DNA of 64,000 nt from Ischnura elegans (lineage: Eukaryota > Arthropoda > Insecta > Odonata > Coenagrionidae): the NCBI RefSeq assembly GCF_921293095.1, contig NC_060248.1, positions 78,065,243 through 78,129,242 of the forward strand, read 5' to 3'. Below, piece after piece: positions 1-13,310 of this stretch. The translations under genes were made by a program, and so were the position numbers. The notes below the pieces were generated by a model. That model ran no database searches. It was given only the letters and a program-made list of their open reading frames with translations, and was not told the origin of the DNA. The stretch's first letter is position 1. Every line of letters starts with the position of its first letter.

Positions 1-1549
1 GCTAGAACATGCAAAAAATGCTGTTATAAACATTAAAAAATTTCAGAAAATGGATTAAGGAGTATATGTTTAAGGCTACTCTACTTGTCAAATGACCTAT
101 TTAAAAGTCCTAACGCGGCCGTTATAGTCTCTTAACAGAGATGATAAACAGAAAAAACGATGAAGACTCAAAGACTCAGCAAATATCTCTTTCAATCCGC
201 GATATTTATTTACATTTCTCTCGTCCGTGTGTATAAATCTTCTCTCTCAATCTCGGCGTATTTCCCGTTACAATCGTTACTCATAGATCACGTGCGTGCT
301 TGCTCCACCGTTCATTACTTCACGGCTGAACGGCGCAAATGACGCGGCGCATTTCGCTTCTCTGTCTGAACACGGACGCTGCGCTGCTCTTTCTCCCGAA
401 AGTCGTCTTTTTCGTAAACCTCATTTCCATCTCACGTGACTTTCTCCAGCAGCTTTTGTGTGACCGCGCTGGAAGCTGCAACTCGACGCGTTCTTCCCGC
501 GTTTGAAGTGGGGGATGGAATTTCCATTGAAGAGGAGTTGAGACGGTCTGGGGAAGCCGCAGCTTCTCGCGTGGTCGAGAAAAGTAGTGGGCGAGCTGAA
601 GGACGGGTAAATGAAGACGTCAATCCTGGGAACAATGAGGGGGCGAAATTATGACGGCTCGCCATATTGGCACGGTTGGCCTTTTCCTGGGATTACTGGT
701 GCTTCATTTTGCCATCCATATACGAACTATCATTCGACCTACTGACTTATGTTCTAATGCATTATAGGATTAAAAAACACCTTCAACCGTCTTCATTGTC
801 ATCAGAAAATACTATATGAACTGGCTTTCCGTATACATGAATTACTCAGGTAGCTACTGATAGGTTTTTTTACTAGGCATGTTTTTATACTGGGTGGAGA
901 AAAATTTTGCCACGTAATTGTTACCCTGGATAGCTTATGCCAGTAGAAACCATGATTACTGGCGATTTTTAGATCGAAAACGAACTATTTTTAAACTACA
1001 GAAACTTTGGGCCAAGATCCCCGATTGGCCGCATGCCGGATGCTCAGGACAACTTATGACCTCGAATGCTTTGGCTGCCGGAGATCGCGATGCATCCTAG
1101 AGTAAGTGTTCCGAAGCGAAGCGAAGTTGTTCTACGGAAATATCGGAGGATTTTTCTTCTTCATAGAAAAATCTTTCCCATCTGTAGATACATCAAATTT
1201 TGGTTTCGCTCCTGATAATTCGTGATAATTCACTCTTAGAAAAATCATGTGAATTCCCAATACAACTCCTCTACCACAAGCTCGTAGTGCTCCTTAACTT
1301 TTGACCAACATCATTCTGCCTGATAAACATATTTGGTTAAGCAGCACCTTCGGAAGGAGTCCTGGCGCTTAATTCATATATTAGTTATCGTTCCTGCTTC
1401 AATTAGTGGTTGGAATTTATCTTCATAAAGGATCAACTCGAGGAGAACAACAAAAGGACGTCGAGCGTTCTGGGTTGAAGAAGAGTAGGCACTTCGTCAA
1501 TAAAAAGAGCTAAACAGTTCATTTTTAGTGTGATTCTGTTAAAGCAGAT
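1..1549. other. No gene recognised
   Basis: AT-rich apart from a more GC-rich block at about 300-660. That block has overlapping open frames of 72 and 77 codons on opposite strands with no domain; I do not call either. Confidence 0.5.
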
Positions 1550-1735
1550 AAAAGTGGTGAGGTAGTGAGTGGAGCCTTGGGCTAATGAATGAAGGGTTCC
1601 GGGTTCATACCCCAGGCGAAGTCTTCCGACACCTTGAGTAAAAATCCTCGAGTTCCCGGGGCCAATGAGTGTGTGATATCACACTCTAGTAGGTCAGTCA
1701 GAGGTGAGCTCTAACCTCACCTATCCAAATCAACC
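1550..1735 (+). repeat. tRNA-derived SINE-like repeat, family A
   Basis: A tRNA-like head with a B-box-like GGGTTCATACCCC near 1608 is followed by a body ending GAGGTGAGCTCTAACCTCACC. The body recurs near 21570 and 63690-63900 (inverted) and, more diverged, near 43360-43560. Confidence 0.6.
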
Positions 1736-2404
1736 ATAGGATTGAAAACTTAAACAATGAATTACAAACGCAAGCAATGTAACTATTCCATCTCTTCCAA
1801 GCGGAATCCTTGTAATTTAATGCTCCATGTAATTTATTCGAGTTAATCTGGATCTATTTTATCTACTCCACAAACGCAAGGAGGCATTTAATTTGCATGG
1901 AAATAGGCGACTTAGTTTCCTCGGATTCTCTTTCTTCGTCCGTGATCATTCTGACTACCAGCGGGTAGTGTCCGAAGCGGAATGTGGAAGAATTAGCATT
2001 CATCTCTCTTCTCGAGGCGGCTCCATATGTGGTCATGCAGCTTCCTGGAGAGATTGCTAGATAGGAGATGTTATTTTTTTTACTGTATACGAGGCTGACT
2101 CATATATTTCGAACTTCTCGTCTCCGGACAGGTGGTGAAGGCACCCTTGTTACTATAGATGTCTTTCTTTTTTTTACCAACCATTGTGTTAAATGCCCAA
2201 TCGTCCAGTGAATTCGAGATAGGTAATTGGGATGAGTTGCATTTTGTTGGAAATGTTGATTTTCACCTTTTGTTTTACCTAATTTTATTTTAATGCAATA
2301 TTTATGAATATCCAAAAGCATTGAACAAGTAACCTTGTCGGCAGTCAGGCGCACGGGTGCAAAGATATTTACAACAAGAATGAAACTCGCCATGAAAAAA
2401 AACA

Positions 2405-2520
2405 TTGGTTCAGCCGGGATTCGAACCTGCATCTCCCAATTGCCATTCAGGCATGCTACCTTAAGCTTTGTTACCTGACTGGCATCCGTAGATCCGTGTT
2501 CCAATCCCGGTTCAGCCATG
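2405..2520 (-). repeat. tRNA-derived SINE-like repeat, family B
   Basis: On the minus strand TAGCATGCCTG (A-box-like) is followed about 25 nt on by GGTTCGAATCCCGGCTGAAC, a strong B box. The two ends also form an inverted repeat (GGCTGAACCGGGATTGGAAC against GGTTCAGCCGGGATTCGAAC). A frame of 139 codons spanning it is not a gene. Confidence 0.6.
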
Positions 2521-4383
2521 TTATTTTTTTCATGGCCAACCTCATCCTTGCTGTAAATAATTTATGAAGGCTGTTTTCATGTATGACAACTGGTCGAGGC
2601 AAGCAAGATGTATGGCAAGGGTCGCAATGAACTCGCATAAAAACGATTTATTTTCATTTTGAGTTTCGGATTATGATAAATTTAAATTTATAAATGAATT
2701 TTTATTGATTTTAGAGGTAAAGTGGAGCGTTCAAGTATTACATAAGCATATTTTACCTATTTTCGACCCACCCCGTATGTATGGAAAAAGAAGCATATTT
2801 CCATGCCCTTAAAATAAGCAAACTCGTTACCCACCATAAACCAAGAGTGCTTACGTAGTACTTGAACTTTCTCTAAGGTTTATTTATAGCTGCTTTGTTT
2901 TCTTTCATTGTATATTGCCCTGAGGAACACGTACGGGTATTTTAGATACCGAAAGTACAGTAAAATGGCTGCAATTATGTTGTACATGTTTATGAATGAT
3001 ACAAAATGCTGTCAAGTACTATTCAGCCTATGATATTATGAGTATGTAATATTAGGGGAACTTCAACATCTTATTATTGAGCTTTATAGTCATTTTCAGA
3101 AGTTTTGTATTCCAATTCCTCAAGGTTTTCATTTGAAATAATTCCTGATATTCCTCTCTTTAAGTTAGAAATTTTAGTTAGAAAAGGGAGATTGCGAAAC
3201 GAAAGAAAGTGAAAGAACTCTAATTGAATAACTAATATTATTTTACATGAGTGGTGTTTGTTTGTTTCAACATTGAAGAGTCACGCACGCATCTACACGC
3301 CCATCTTCCGTCGGTAGAAACTTTTTTCTAACTTCTCTCGGCGCCAGAAAATTTACGCTGTAGTATAGAATGAGAAAGGAATGTTTACAATTTTCTAATT
3401 TTCTTGGCATAACTAATGGTGTCTATTTTTTCATGTGCAATAAATCCTAGCCTTGCGGCATAAGACATATGCTGACAGTTAATATTGTTCCTTAATAATT
3501 AAGTGTATGCTCCCCACTGCCATTATAATTCTCTCGTCCTTTAAAAACTCAGTGACGTATAACGATGCAGCTGTGGTGATGCGCCATGAAAAAAAAAAAA
3601 CAGCGAGAAAATTGACGTGGAAAAAATAAATGTAATAGATGCCGGGAAACAAACTTAAGGACCGCGCAGGAACCGGTTTGTTGCGCCTGCAGAGCGAGGT
3701 GCAACAATCGCCACATGACCTCTGTTCTGGAGAGACTGGGTGACTAAAAACATGGATACTATGACTGCATCATGGAATGTTGTTTGGAGAAACGAGTAGA
3801 GTCATTAATAAGCCCATAGAAAAGTTCTTATGAATGAAAATGTATTTCTTTTACTTGAGTATCCGTACCATGTTTTCCGACGGCGTGATTTCAGGTTTTG
3901 TCGTTCAGAAGTCGTGTATTTGGCCTTCCTTTCTTTGAGGATTTTTAAAATTATCATCTTTATTTTTTCCATGGTATGAGTCTCTAAACACCTCCGTAGT
4001 CTTGTGTAATTATAACCGAATTCAAGAATTTATAGCGTCATTATCATGTGTCTGCAAAACGCCAAAGTATGATAGTTTTTCCATTAAAATTAAAGAATTC
4101 ATTCCAAAAACACCATAACCTTAGAAATACTGTCCACATGTCAAATAAAAATATGAATCATGATTTATAATCAATTTATGATCAATTAATTTCATTTAGG
4201 TTTCACTCAGTTATTTGTGCGGCGCTATCAAAAATCAGAAAGAAATTTGGCGCCGTAAGAAATGGATGTCTTTTAAATGTGTTTTCACAATTTTGATATT
4301 TGCTCGCTTGCAAATATTGCGTTGAAAATACTCCTGAAAATCACTTCAAGGCAAGCTCTGAAGGGATATGCTTAGCACTGATA
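2521..4383. other. No feature seen
   Basis: AT-rich intergenic or intronic sequence with poly(A) tracts (for example 3589-3600). No ORF of note, no recognised repeat. Confidence 0.5.
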
Positions 4384-4595
4384 GGAATTACTCCAATCGG
4401 CTTTCATCTCGAACGGTTGATTCGGATTGGTTAGCAATTTGATGGGCTTTGTTATGTTTATTTTATTCACTCCAAATTCACTGGGATGGCTCGCAACGTC
4501 GTCTGAATGAAAAGTTTCAAACTCAACAAAGTCAAACAGCGTTGCTAACCAATCAGAATCAACCATTCGGGATGAAAACCTGTCGGAATAATTTC
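4384..4595. repeat. Foldback (inverted-repeat) element
   Basis: Arms 4384-4436 and 4543-4595 are imperfect reverse complements; the best block is GGTTGATTCGGATTGGTTAG against GGTTGATTCTGATTGGTTAG. About 106 bp separate them. Probably an old MITE. Short open frames across it on the minus strand are not genes. Confidence 0.7.
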
Positions 4596-4984
4596 GATCA
4601 ATATCAAATGCACTCTTCCTGTCGTTGATTTTCAACACACCTGAAGCGGAACTGATGGAAGATCGGGATCTGGGGGGTTATTCTGTATTTAGCAACTTTG
4701 GTTCAAATTCGGAATACGTCACAGATTTAACCAAAATGGTCGTTTTTTGGAAGTTCAATAAATTGCCGCCTACGGTGTCCGAGTCTCGGCTCGCTCGTCC
4801 TTCAGATTACCATATACTTAGTAACTACGAAGTATGACGGAGTAGTGTTGAGAATGGCCATCAAGAAGACTCGGGGCTCACTTCCATGGGAACGGTTCAT
4901 TTCCGTCGCGTCAATGTTGTTGCCTCGTACAATGAATGACTCCTCGAACGATTCATTTGAAAATCCGACATCATATCTCCGAAT

Positions 4985-5062
4985 TTTCATTCGTAAATGC
5001 AGAAAAACCCCCCTGAGGTTGGTTTCGAACCCTTGTCCACTCAAATAAACTCCTGCGCACTG
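4985..5062 (-). repeat. tRNA-like SINE head fragment
   Basis: The minus strand reads CAAGGGTTCGAAACCAACC, a B-box-like sequence, directly beside the hAT-type MITE. Too short to assign to a family. Confidence 0.35.
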
Positions 5063-5074
5063 AGTGATTGTTAG

Positions 5075-5517
5075 CATAGGCGGATCTAGGGGGGGGGGGC
5101 ACGGGGGCCCGTGCCCCCCCCCCCCCCAGACCCTTAAAAATATGCAAGGTTTTTAATAAGGTCCCAATATCATTGCGTTCGTTTCAGTGGCGCCGACTCC
5201 ATGGGGCCTGAGGGGGCCCGAGCCCCCTCAAAAATTCTTTATGGGTGTGAGGAAAACATGTGTCAGGCTTGTCGATTTTCCCCGGAGTGCCCAGATATCG
5301 AGATTCGAGTTATCAGGGTTCTAATGTTGATCATATGACTCTTCTAAAATGCTGGAAAAACTTAAAACTCACTACTTATAAAATTTCCCGGGGCAAGAGC
5401 CTCGATTTGGGTCCCCCCAATATTTTTTGTAAGTCGGCATCCCTGGTTCGTTTTGTATTACGAGGTATCCTTGTGCCCCCCCCCCCCCCCCAAAACAAAA
5501 TCCTGGATCCGCCCCTG
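5075..5517. mobile_element. 443-bp hAT-type MITE
   Basis: The right end, read inward, is CAGGGGCGGATCCAGG; the left end is CATAGGCGGATCTAGG. Flanks are ATTGTTAG (5067-5074) and ATTGTGAG (5518-5525), an 8-bp target duplication with one mismatch. Long G and C runs follow each end. At 5189 the sequence CAGTGGCGCCGACTCC looks like another hAT-type end nested inside. No coding capacity. Confidence 0.75.
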
Positions 5518-5525
5518 ATTGTGAG

Positions 5526-8500
5526 TGTGACTGCAAATTAATGTGAGATCATCCTTACATCCTGTTCCACGTGCCTTTAGCAACGCACGCTTCTTCCCCG
5601 CCCCTTTCACAGTCGAGTGAGTGAGAGAAGGCAAGTCTTACTTAACTCATCCCTCTTTTATAATCCTCCTCGTGCGTCCACCCCCACGGTCTCTCCTGCC
5701 TAACTCATCGATGGACTCCGCGCTATATTATCCGCACGTACTTTCTTCGGCCTCGTAACGCTCTTCCGCGTCGGGCGCGAGAGACAAGTAAAAGCAAAGG
5801 GAATGAGGGAGAAGAAGGGATACTTTGATTGATTGATTTATCCCCTTTGCATCGCTTTCTTTCTGGGGAACAGGCAGACAAGGGAGATTCACCCCTTTCA
5901 TTCGATCCCATATGGTCACGACTTTGCTCGCGAGGGTTTCTCGGGTCAGCATTCTCTATGGTGGTGGGTATCGTCCCACTTAAGACACGAGACCTCACGA
6001 AGTAAACTATCGGTCAATGATACCGATCTGTTTTACGATTGCCCGAAACAAGATGACCGAAGCAATCTAATTATGCTTGTGAGGGGGCTAAAAATATCTA
6101 GCACCTTTTACTTCTATCTAGTACTAGATTTGTATGTTTATTACTACGCTTCAATCACTCGCAATTTATATTTTAATAAAGTTTTCTCCCTCACGAATAG
6201 CTCTAACCTTTGATTAAAAGTCATTATACTCCTATTTATCGACAACAGTGCAAAACATACTATACGCAAAACTCATATGCAACATATTTAAATGTTGAAG
6301 TACGGAAAAAAATATTGTTTTTCTAAATCTCATTAAGAGATTTCATAATTTTATTCCCATAGCCGTAATGGAAATCCCATAGCCTTATTAGTACTGCGAC
6401 AAGTTGATCGCCTGAAAAGTAGTTAGGAAACATCCATATTTTGAAGCGTAAGGTTTCTTTAAGACTTATTGAATTTTTGCCGAAGATTAGATTTAATTCA
6501 TCGATACAATCCTTAAAAGTGCTTCATTCCATATCCTGGTATATGGCATTATTTGCTCTGTCTAACGTCAGGTTGCGAGGAGAGAATCTAAGGATGCATT
6601 GTCGTTCAAACAGCGGGCTGCAGTGTCATAGTAGTCTGATGTCGTGGAGAACCATCGTAGATCCACATCAGCCTCTTTTTGTTGCACTTCTCAATAGGGA
6701 GGCAGCGTCTATCGCGGGAAAGACTACAGTGAGGCGGCAGAAAGTTTTTCGATGAGTGAGGAGAATCTTATAGGTTTGATGACGCAACTGGTGGTAGGTT
6801 TTCATCTGACTTCTATTCATCAGTGAATCCTCTTCTTAGCGTTTTTTTAATATTTACAAAAATATTAAGGAAAGCGCTATATTTACAAAAATATTCAGGC
6901 CAAAGAAAGAGAGACAGAAAATGGTTCGCCATAGACTGAGTACGTGTTGAGTCCAAGACCTTTCTGTGTTAACTTGAAATAATATGTTGAAAGCGCGTTA
7001 TATTGCAAAAAATATAATAATATGTATCTGAAACTAAATTGGTATCAATTATCCTGAAATAAAGGTTTGCTCTGCACCATGGAGAAAGTGCGTAACGTCA
7101 AGCTAGCGGATCGCCTCATCCCCCAAGAGAAATATCAAGGGCCATTTTTTAAAACCAATTTTAGGAAACAATAGCAATATTTAGGAAGTAAGATATGCCG
7201 TCGCGAGTTCTCTGATAAATTCTGTTCATTTTGGTACCTCATTTGTAGAGTTTGGTTGCGTTTAAGTTGAGAAAAAGGTATCTAAACAGTAGAAATATAT
7301 AAGGAGATTATGTTTGATGATTATAAATCTTACGTAAGAATCGAATATAATATAGTAGTTAATAAAAAAATTTAAGCAGTGCTGCTGGGTAAATCATACT
7401 ATTTTCTCGGGCTTTCGTTCCTGGCTTTCTTAACCTGAAGCCTATGTGATGTTAAATCTGTATTTAAATTCTCAATCTCTTCACTTAAGAGATTGCATTT
7501 ATCCCTTTTCGGCCGGTTGACTTTGTCCCTTTTTTTGCTCGGAATTACTCGTTTGAATTTACGTCATCATTCGAAACCTTTTTGCATACATAGACGTTTG
7601 TCAACTTTACCGGTATCTCATGTATAAGAAAAATCAAAATGTGATAAAAAGCCGAGAAATATTTTCAAAATTTAAGAAGCAGCAAAATGCTGAAAAGGTT
7701 GTCTTTGTGCCGTAAATTTTGGATGCGACAGCGTAATTTCTAAACAAGTAATTCGTCCAGAAAATAGGCTGGTCGAGCGGGAGTTATTTATCCTCCTAAG
7801 AGTCTTCAATGGCTAAGGGTTATTACGCTCCCTTTTACGTAATGCGTCAATTATAAATGATGTAACATGCATCTCTGCCATTTTTATTTGTCATTATTGT
7901 TTCTGTTATCGTAATCCTCCTTTAGTCGCTGCAATGCGGCTTGGAATTGTCTTAAGATAGATTATTTTGCTGCCTTCAACAATATAACTTTGAAGGTAGA
8001 ATCGTTCATCAAGATTAATTTCTTTAGTATTTGTCAGTAATTATTCAAGCATCGCTGACAAGTGCATCGCCTTTACTCTCTGCATCGTATTTACTCATCC
8101 ACAAATAGAATCTTAAATACCTTGAAATGGGCATAACAGTAACTGATGATACTCCCCTTCTTAGACCCTTAGCGCGTGAGGCCGTTGCGATCAATGACGC
8201 CATCTCGTAGATGCTTCCGCTTTTAATTGGCCTCACGCTCTATAAATTTTTCATTCGCGCGTAATGCCATCGTAAAAGTAAACAAAAAATCTAATCGCAT
8301 CAGTCAGGGAACCGGCAGTGATACTGATAGCGGTGACGCTTGGGTAAACCATAAATTGCTTGTTCTGCGCCGTGGTTACTTTTTCTATGAAGTTATAGAT
8401 AGTTGTGATAGATGATGTATTTCCCCAAAAGGCTCCAATATCCTTCCCTTCCTGTTCCACAGACACGCCCGGTTGGCTTAAAAATAGTTTCATTATTAGT

Positions 8501-10033
8501 GTTAAATATTAATAGTATTTTTTTAATCATTGAGGCCAGTAAAATTGGAAATGAATGAAAACTTTTAATACCGTATAGCTAAAATACAGTCTTGAAAGTT
8601 AATGGAGAACTATTTGATGAGAGAAATTTGTTTTTGATTTGCAAATTTGCTTCCTTTACCCACGGTGGAATGGTTGAATTTATTCCTGACTCTTATGTTG
8701 CCATTTTGTAGCGACATTCATTTAGGATTACAAGGCCTAATGGTCGGTCGGAATGGCCAATTTGTCATACTGCGTATTTACAGCACTATTTCCTCAAAAC
8801 GTATTATCCCCAGATTGAGCTAATTTTTTAGCCGTGTTAAGTGCGAATAAAAGAATAAAATTATATTTTGCCGTAGAACCATGTCCACTGGAAGAAGTTC
8901 ATCCAACCTTTATCTAACCGCCTTCTTCACTAATGGCATAGCTCGGGATGCATTCTCTCCTATTCATTGTTCTTGGTAACATTACAAATTGTTATTTTGG
9001 GTGGGTCTTCAGATTAGTTGTGTGTGTCTCCTCCAAAGTATAGGAGTAGTAGTATAAAACCTAGTTATACCAGTGTTCAGGGCTGCTCCAAAAATATTAT
9101 GCCGTAAAATTTATTTCTACATTAATCGATCCCTATTTAAGGAAAATTGTATTTTCGGTATTAGACGAGTGATTCAGCACTTAATCACTTTTTCAGATAT
9201 AATTTTTAAAATTTAATGGTAGAATGAGGCGTCTGGTTCTAGTTTTCTTGTTATTCTTAAAATAATGACTGCTCTTTAATATTGTGTAGCTGATGTTGCC
9301 AATTACATTAAATATGTACATTCATTATATATCCTGATTTTTTGCTGACAGATGTTAGGTATATAACATGTGAGCGACAAATAGTTTGGATGTTCATTGT
9401 AATAGATTTTCTGTCTTATTAAAATGCGAGTGTTGTCTTTTATGTCTTGAAGTATTAAATTTTGGTTATATTAGCTTCGGTGTTATCATCACTGTTTCTC
9501 TTATTCAATTAATAAAAAAAATATTCAGGATATGTATAGATTTATGACCCATATGATCGATATGATTTATTAGAACTAAAGATTACTAAAGTTTAATCCA
9601 TTCGAAAAAAATTACACTAATTTTCCACTGAAACAGTTTATTTATTCTTATCATTGGATATATTTTTTAAAATCACCTCGGTCCTAGCGTATTGTATTCA
9701 ATGCATCGACGTTTGAATTTTTTCACCGGTTTGCTTAATTAAATGCCGTTATTACAATTAGTTCAGTACGTCCTGACAGATAACAGCGTCATACAGACGC
9801 GTGATTCACGGAAATCAGTAATGTTGTTTGTTAATATCTATCTAACCAGGAATATGTAGATATGTCCCGAGGCTGAGGAGATCAAACAGCTTTTGAAACA
9901 GAGGTTTTACCTCATAAATTTGGGTAACACGGATTTTCCACCATGGGAGTATAATACTTCAGGCTGCCTGAGCGCTCAGGATTTTGAAGCGATTCCTGTG
10001 TGAGGGGTTGGTTTAAGTCACTTAAAGTTAGTA
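5526..10033. other. No gene recognised
   Basis: Between two hAT-type elements. A moderately GC-rich stretch at 5560-5960 has short open frames on both strands without domains. The rest is AT-rich with nothing recognised. Confidence 0.45.
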
Positions 10034-10321
10034 TGTTTCGGCAGTGGCGCAGCGAGGGGGGTTTTTGGGGGTTAAACCCCCCCCCCCAGAGCTCACAGAA
10101 ATTTTAAAGTTAAATCTATTTTACTTAATTGGACTAATTTTACTTATAGAATAGTGTGAGGATTAACACTTTCAATGCTGACCATGTTAAACTCAAAATC
10201 GACCCCCGGTGCGGCTGTCGTTTTTTAATGCAAAACGCATGCATGGGTGCCAAAAGAGCTGGGAAAAATAATGAAAAAATTTTCTTGGCCCTAATTTGTT
10301 AGCTATGAATTTTTTTATTTA

Positions 10322-10339
10322 TGACGTGATATCACGTCA
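10322..10339. repeat. 18-bp perfect palindrome, copy 1
   Basis: TGACGTGATATCACGTCA, about 280 bp inside the left end of the hAT-type element. Copies 2 and 3 are near the right end. Confidence 0.9.
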
Positions 10340-13250
10340 CCCGCACAGCGGGATATAAACGTGATGCGGGTTGCATACTGTCGGCTTTTTCCCCGCGCCA
10401 CCGTTTTCTTTCAATTTTTTTTCTGCGCTATGTATCCAAAAAAATACGAGGAAAATGAATTTGTAATGTTCTACTGGTATCGCCATTGGTAATTTGCCAC
10501 TGCCACAGGGAAATTTTTGGCTTAGATGAATGTAATGCAAGTTATAAGTACAAGGAGTCGCCGTGAACAGCTGTTCGATTGTGATGGTAATTCTGGGCAA
10601 GATATTTCGGCGTATTCCTTGTACTAGTAATCCTAAGTATCGGGGTAGGGTTCTATAATATTGAAAAAATTTTACATTTTCTTCTGAAGCCACTGTTCTC
10701 GTCACAAATTCCTTTACTCGTTTCTTGTTTTCAGCTCCAATTCCTTTCCTCACATACGACTACCTGTAAGCATCGGATATTTAACATAAATGGTTTTCAC
10801 ATATGTAGCCTCTTCACTGCAGGTGCTTGAGATGGTTGGCAGTCCGCTTTCGAGATTATTTTCCGACGGTGTACTAGGGTGTCTCTTGACATGCACCACT
10901 CCTGCCGGCTGTTCTAAGGTTAGAGGGGGTACGGAGATGAAGCGAGGGGTGATAGTAAAATTTAGTTGGTCCGCTTGTAAGAACTAGGAATAGCTTTTTC
11001 GGGAATGCCATCGGCACATCAAAAAGATGAGGAAGGTATGAGGAAAGATTTTGCTGACACGTGTCCTTTTTGGGTCGCTGGGGTGGAGATTCCGGTGCCG
11101 AAATAATAATGGATGTGGAAACAGAAATAATCAACCCATAATTTCCTCATTACTATCTTCTGAACTCAAGCAAATGACATATTTATGCAATATGATGTGA
11201 CCGAGTTAAAAGTTAATACATAAAAACTGGAACTACCTATTTGGAAGTACCTATTTGCAAGCAAATATCTCACAAGTAATCTTTATTTAGGCCACGTATC
11301 GCGGTTCTAACTACGAATATTCTGCGAAAATCTGAAAGTGATGTAAATTTTTACAGCTATAATATTTTTTCATTTGGTGCATAATAATATCAATTCGAGT
11401 AAACCATTCAATAATACGTATTGCTAGGAATAGATTTTCAGCATCTATGCCCATTTTTACGTACCCGATTACCGAAAGCAACGTTTTCTTTCTAATTACA
11501 CGAGGGAAAAACTGATTCCATCGTGCTTAGAAATCTCTAGTTACTTCTTATTTATGAAGCAGCCCTAGTCTATTGAAAAAAGGAATCACATGACATGAAA
11601 AAAATATTATATTTACCCAAAACAAATTCAATACAATCGAAATGATGACCATTTTCAAATTATATATTATATACAACTACAGTACAGTCATGTATGTTTT
11701 ACCAATGTAGGAAATACCTCTCTCACAAATTTTATAACAATATATTTAACCTATAATGCTATTTGCAATATATGATACAAAAATATATAATACTATTTAT
11801 GCCTTCTTATGAAAGAAAGAAAAAAACTCGGGACAGAGTAGAGGAGAATCCTTGCAGCCAGTGTAGATATCTGCGGTCTCTTTCCTACGCCCGAGAGTGC
11901 TTGCACCGCAATAGTGCAATACTTGCACCATCGATACTTCTTTCTGTCACCTTCCTCTTGGATGAGTTCAGGGAAGTGAGATTGAGATAATGATGGTAAA
12001 AGTGGCTTGGGATAAGGAATGTAGGATGGAAGAATAAAGGATCTAACGACAGAAAGACGGAATTTATAAAGGGAAATTTTTCGGCGTGTTCACGATACAT
12101 GAAAAAGCATGCATAGTTTCGAGAAGGAATTATTAGGGAATCAATGGAGGAGTGAAATGAATCTAAATTGACGGATATTTTTTAGGGGAAACATCATGCT
12201 CTGAATCGTTTTGGCCGGTGTTCGGTGAAAATTGAAGTGCTTGAAGAATGCTAAAGAATCAATCACGACTCATGAAAGCAAGCCAGCCCAAACAAGATAG
12301 CAATGCTCCATTAGTCGGATAAATTGGTTATAGGAATAGGTTATTGGAAACCTACCTTGTGAAATATTAGGCCTATGAAGGTAAAACTCTCCATAGGTCA
12401 ATTGTTTCCAATTCCTAACCTATTCTTTCGGAGATTATAAAAAAGTACGTCTGTGTAAGAAAGAGGGTGTCTGGGAAAAGGAGACGCAAAAACATTTGGA
12501 TCGTTGGAAGGGGGTGGAATGGTGAGAGCTGGGTTTTCTATGAAAGTGATATTTTGAGGGGTCACTGAACTACGGGTCCACCACAAAGGATGCAAAGGAC
12601 GAAGGAAAGGAAAAAGGGATGGAGAAGGACTGACGGTATTGTTAGAGGGTTCAGGGAAAGAATAGGACAAAGGGGATGGGCCAGTGATTGACATAAAGAA
12701 ATCGGGCGAAGGAGGCAACGGAGTACCTGACTGTGAGGGTTCAACCTCCTCCCCACCCTCTCTAAATTTCTAGCTCGGAGTCTTCAGAGAATACCTGATG
12801 CCCATCTCTTCCAGTAGCTCCCGCTATTCCTTCTTCGTGTACATTCGCCTGGAGAAGGCAGAGAGCTAAAAAAAGGAAGGATGGAAAAAAATATCTATAT
12901 TCTCGCTAAATATTATAAAAACGTAATAAACAATCTATAAACACACATAATTAAGTTCCAGATGGTAAATACATATTATTTGTAAAATATAACTCAAATA
13001 AAATTTGTCATACTCACGCAATAATAGAAAGAAATAAAAATAATAGCATAAAATACAGGGGGAAAATGAATGGAAATTGGCTTACCTTAAAAAAAAAGAA
13101 AAAATTTCTCCCGATCCTCCCAGGAAAGGTTGCTTGAAACGGCGTTCACAAATACGCTGCTAGATCCCTGCTGAGCAACTTAGAGTCGAAAAATGTCATA
13201 ATACAACTGAACCGAGCTCTTACCGAGGGCCGGAACCCTCGGGGTACGCA

Positions 13251-13310
13251 TGACGTGATATCACGTCATCAGCACCAGGGGAAAGCGCACCATGACGTGA
13301 TATCACGTCA
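13251..13310. repeat. 18-bp perfect palindrome, copies 2 and 3
   Basis: TGACGTGATATCACGTCA at 13251-13268 and again at 13293-13310, about 210-270 bp inside the right end of the hAT-type element. Subterminal placement at both ends fits transposase binding sites, or the ends of an older nested element. Confidence 0.9.

Noticed and set aside
2100..2519. 139-codon minus-strand frame
   Set aside because: It spans a tRNA-derived SINE and flanking low-complexity sequence; no protein domain.
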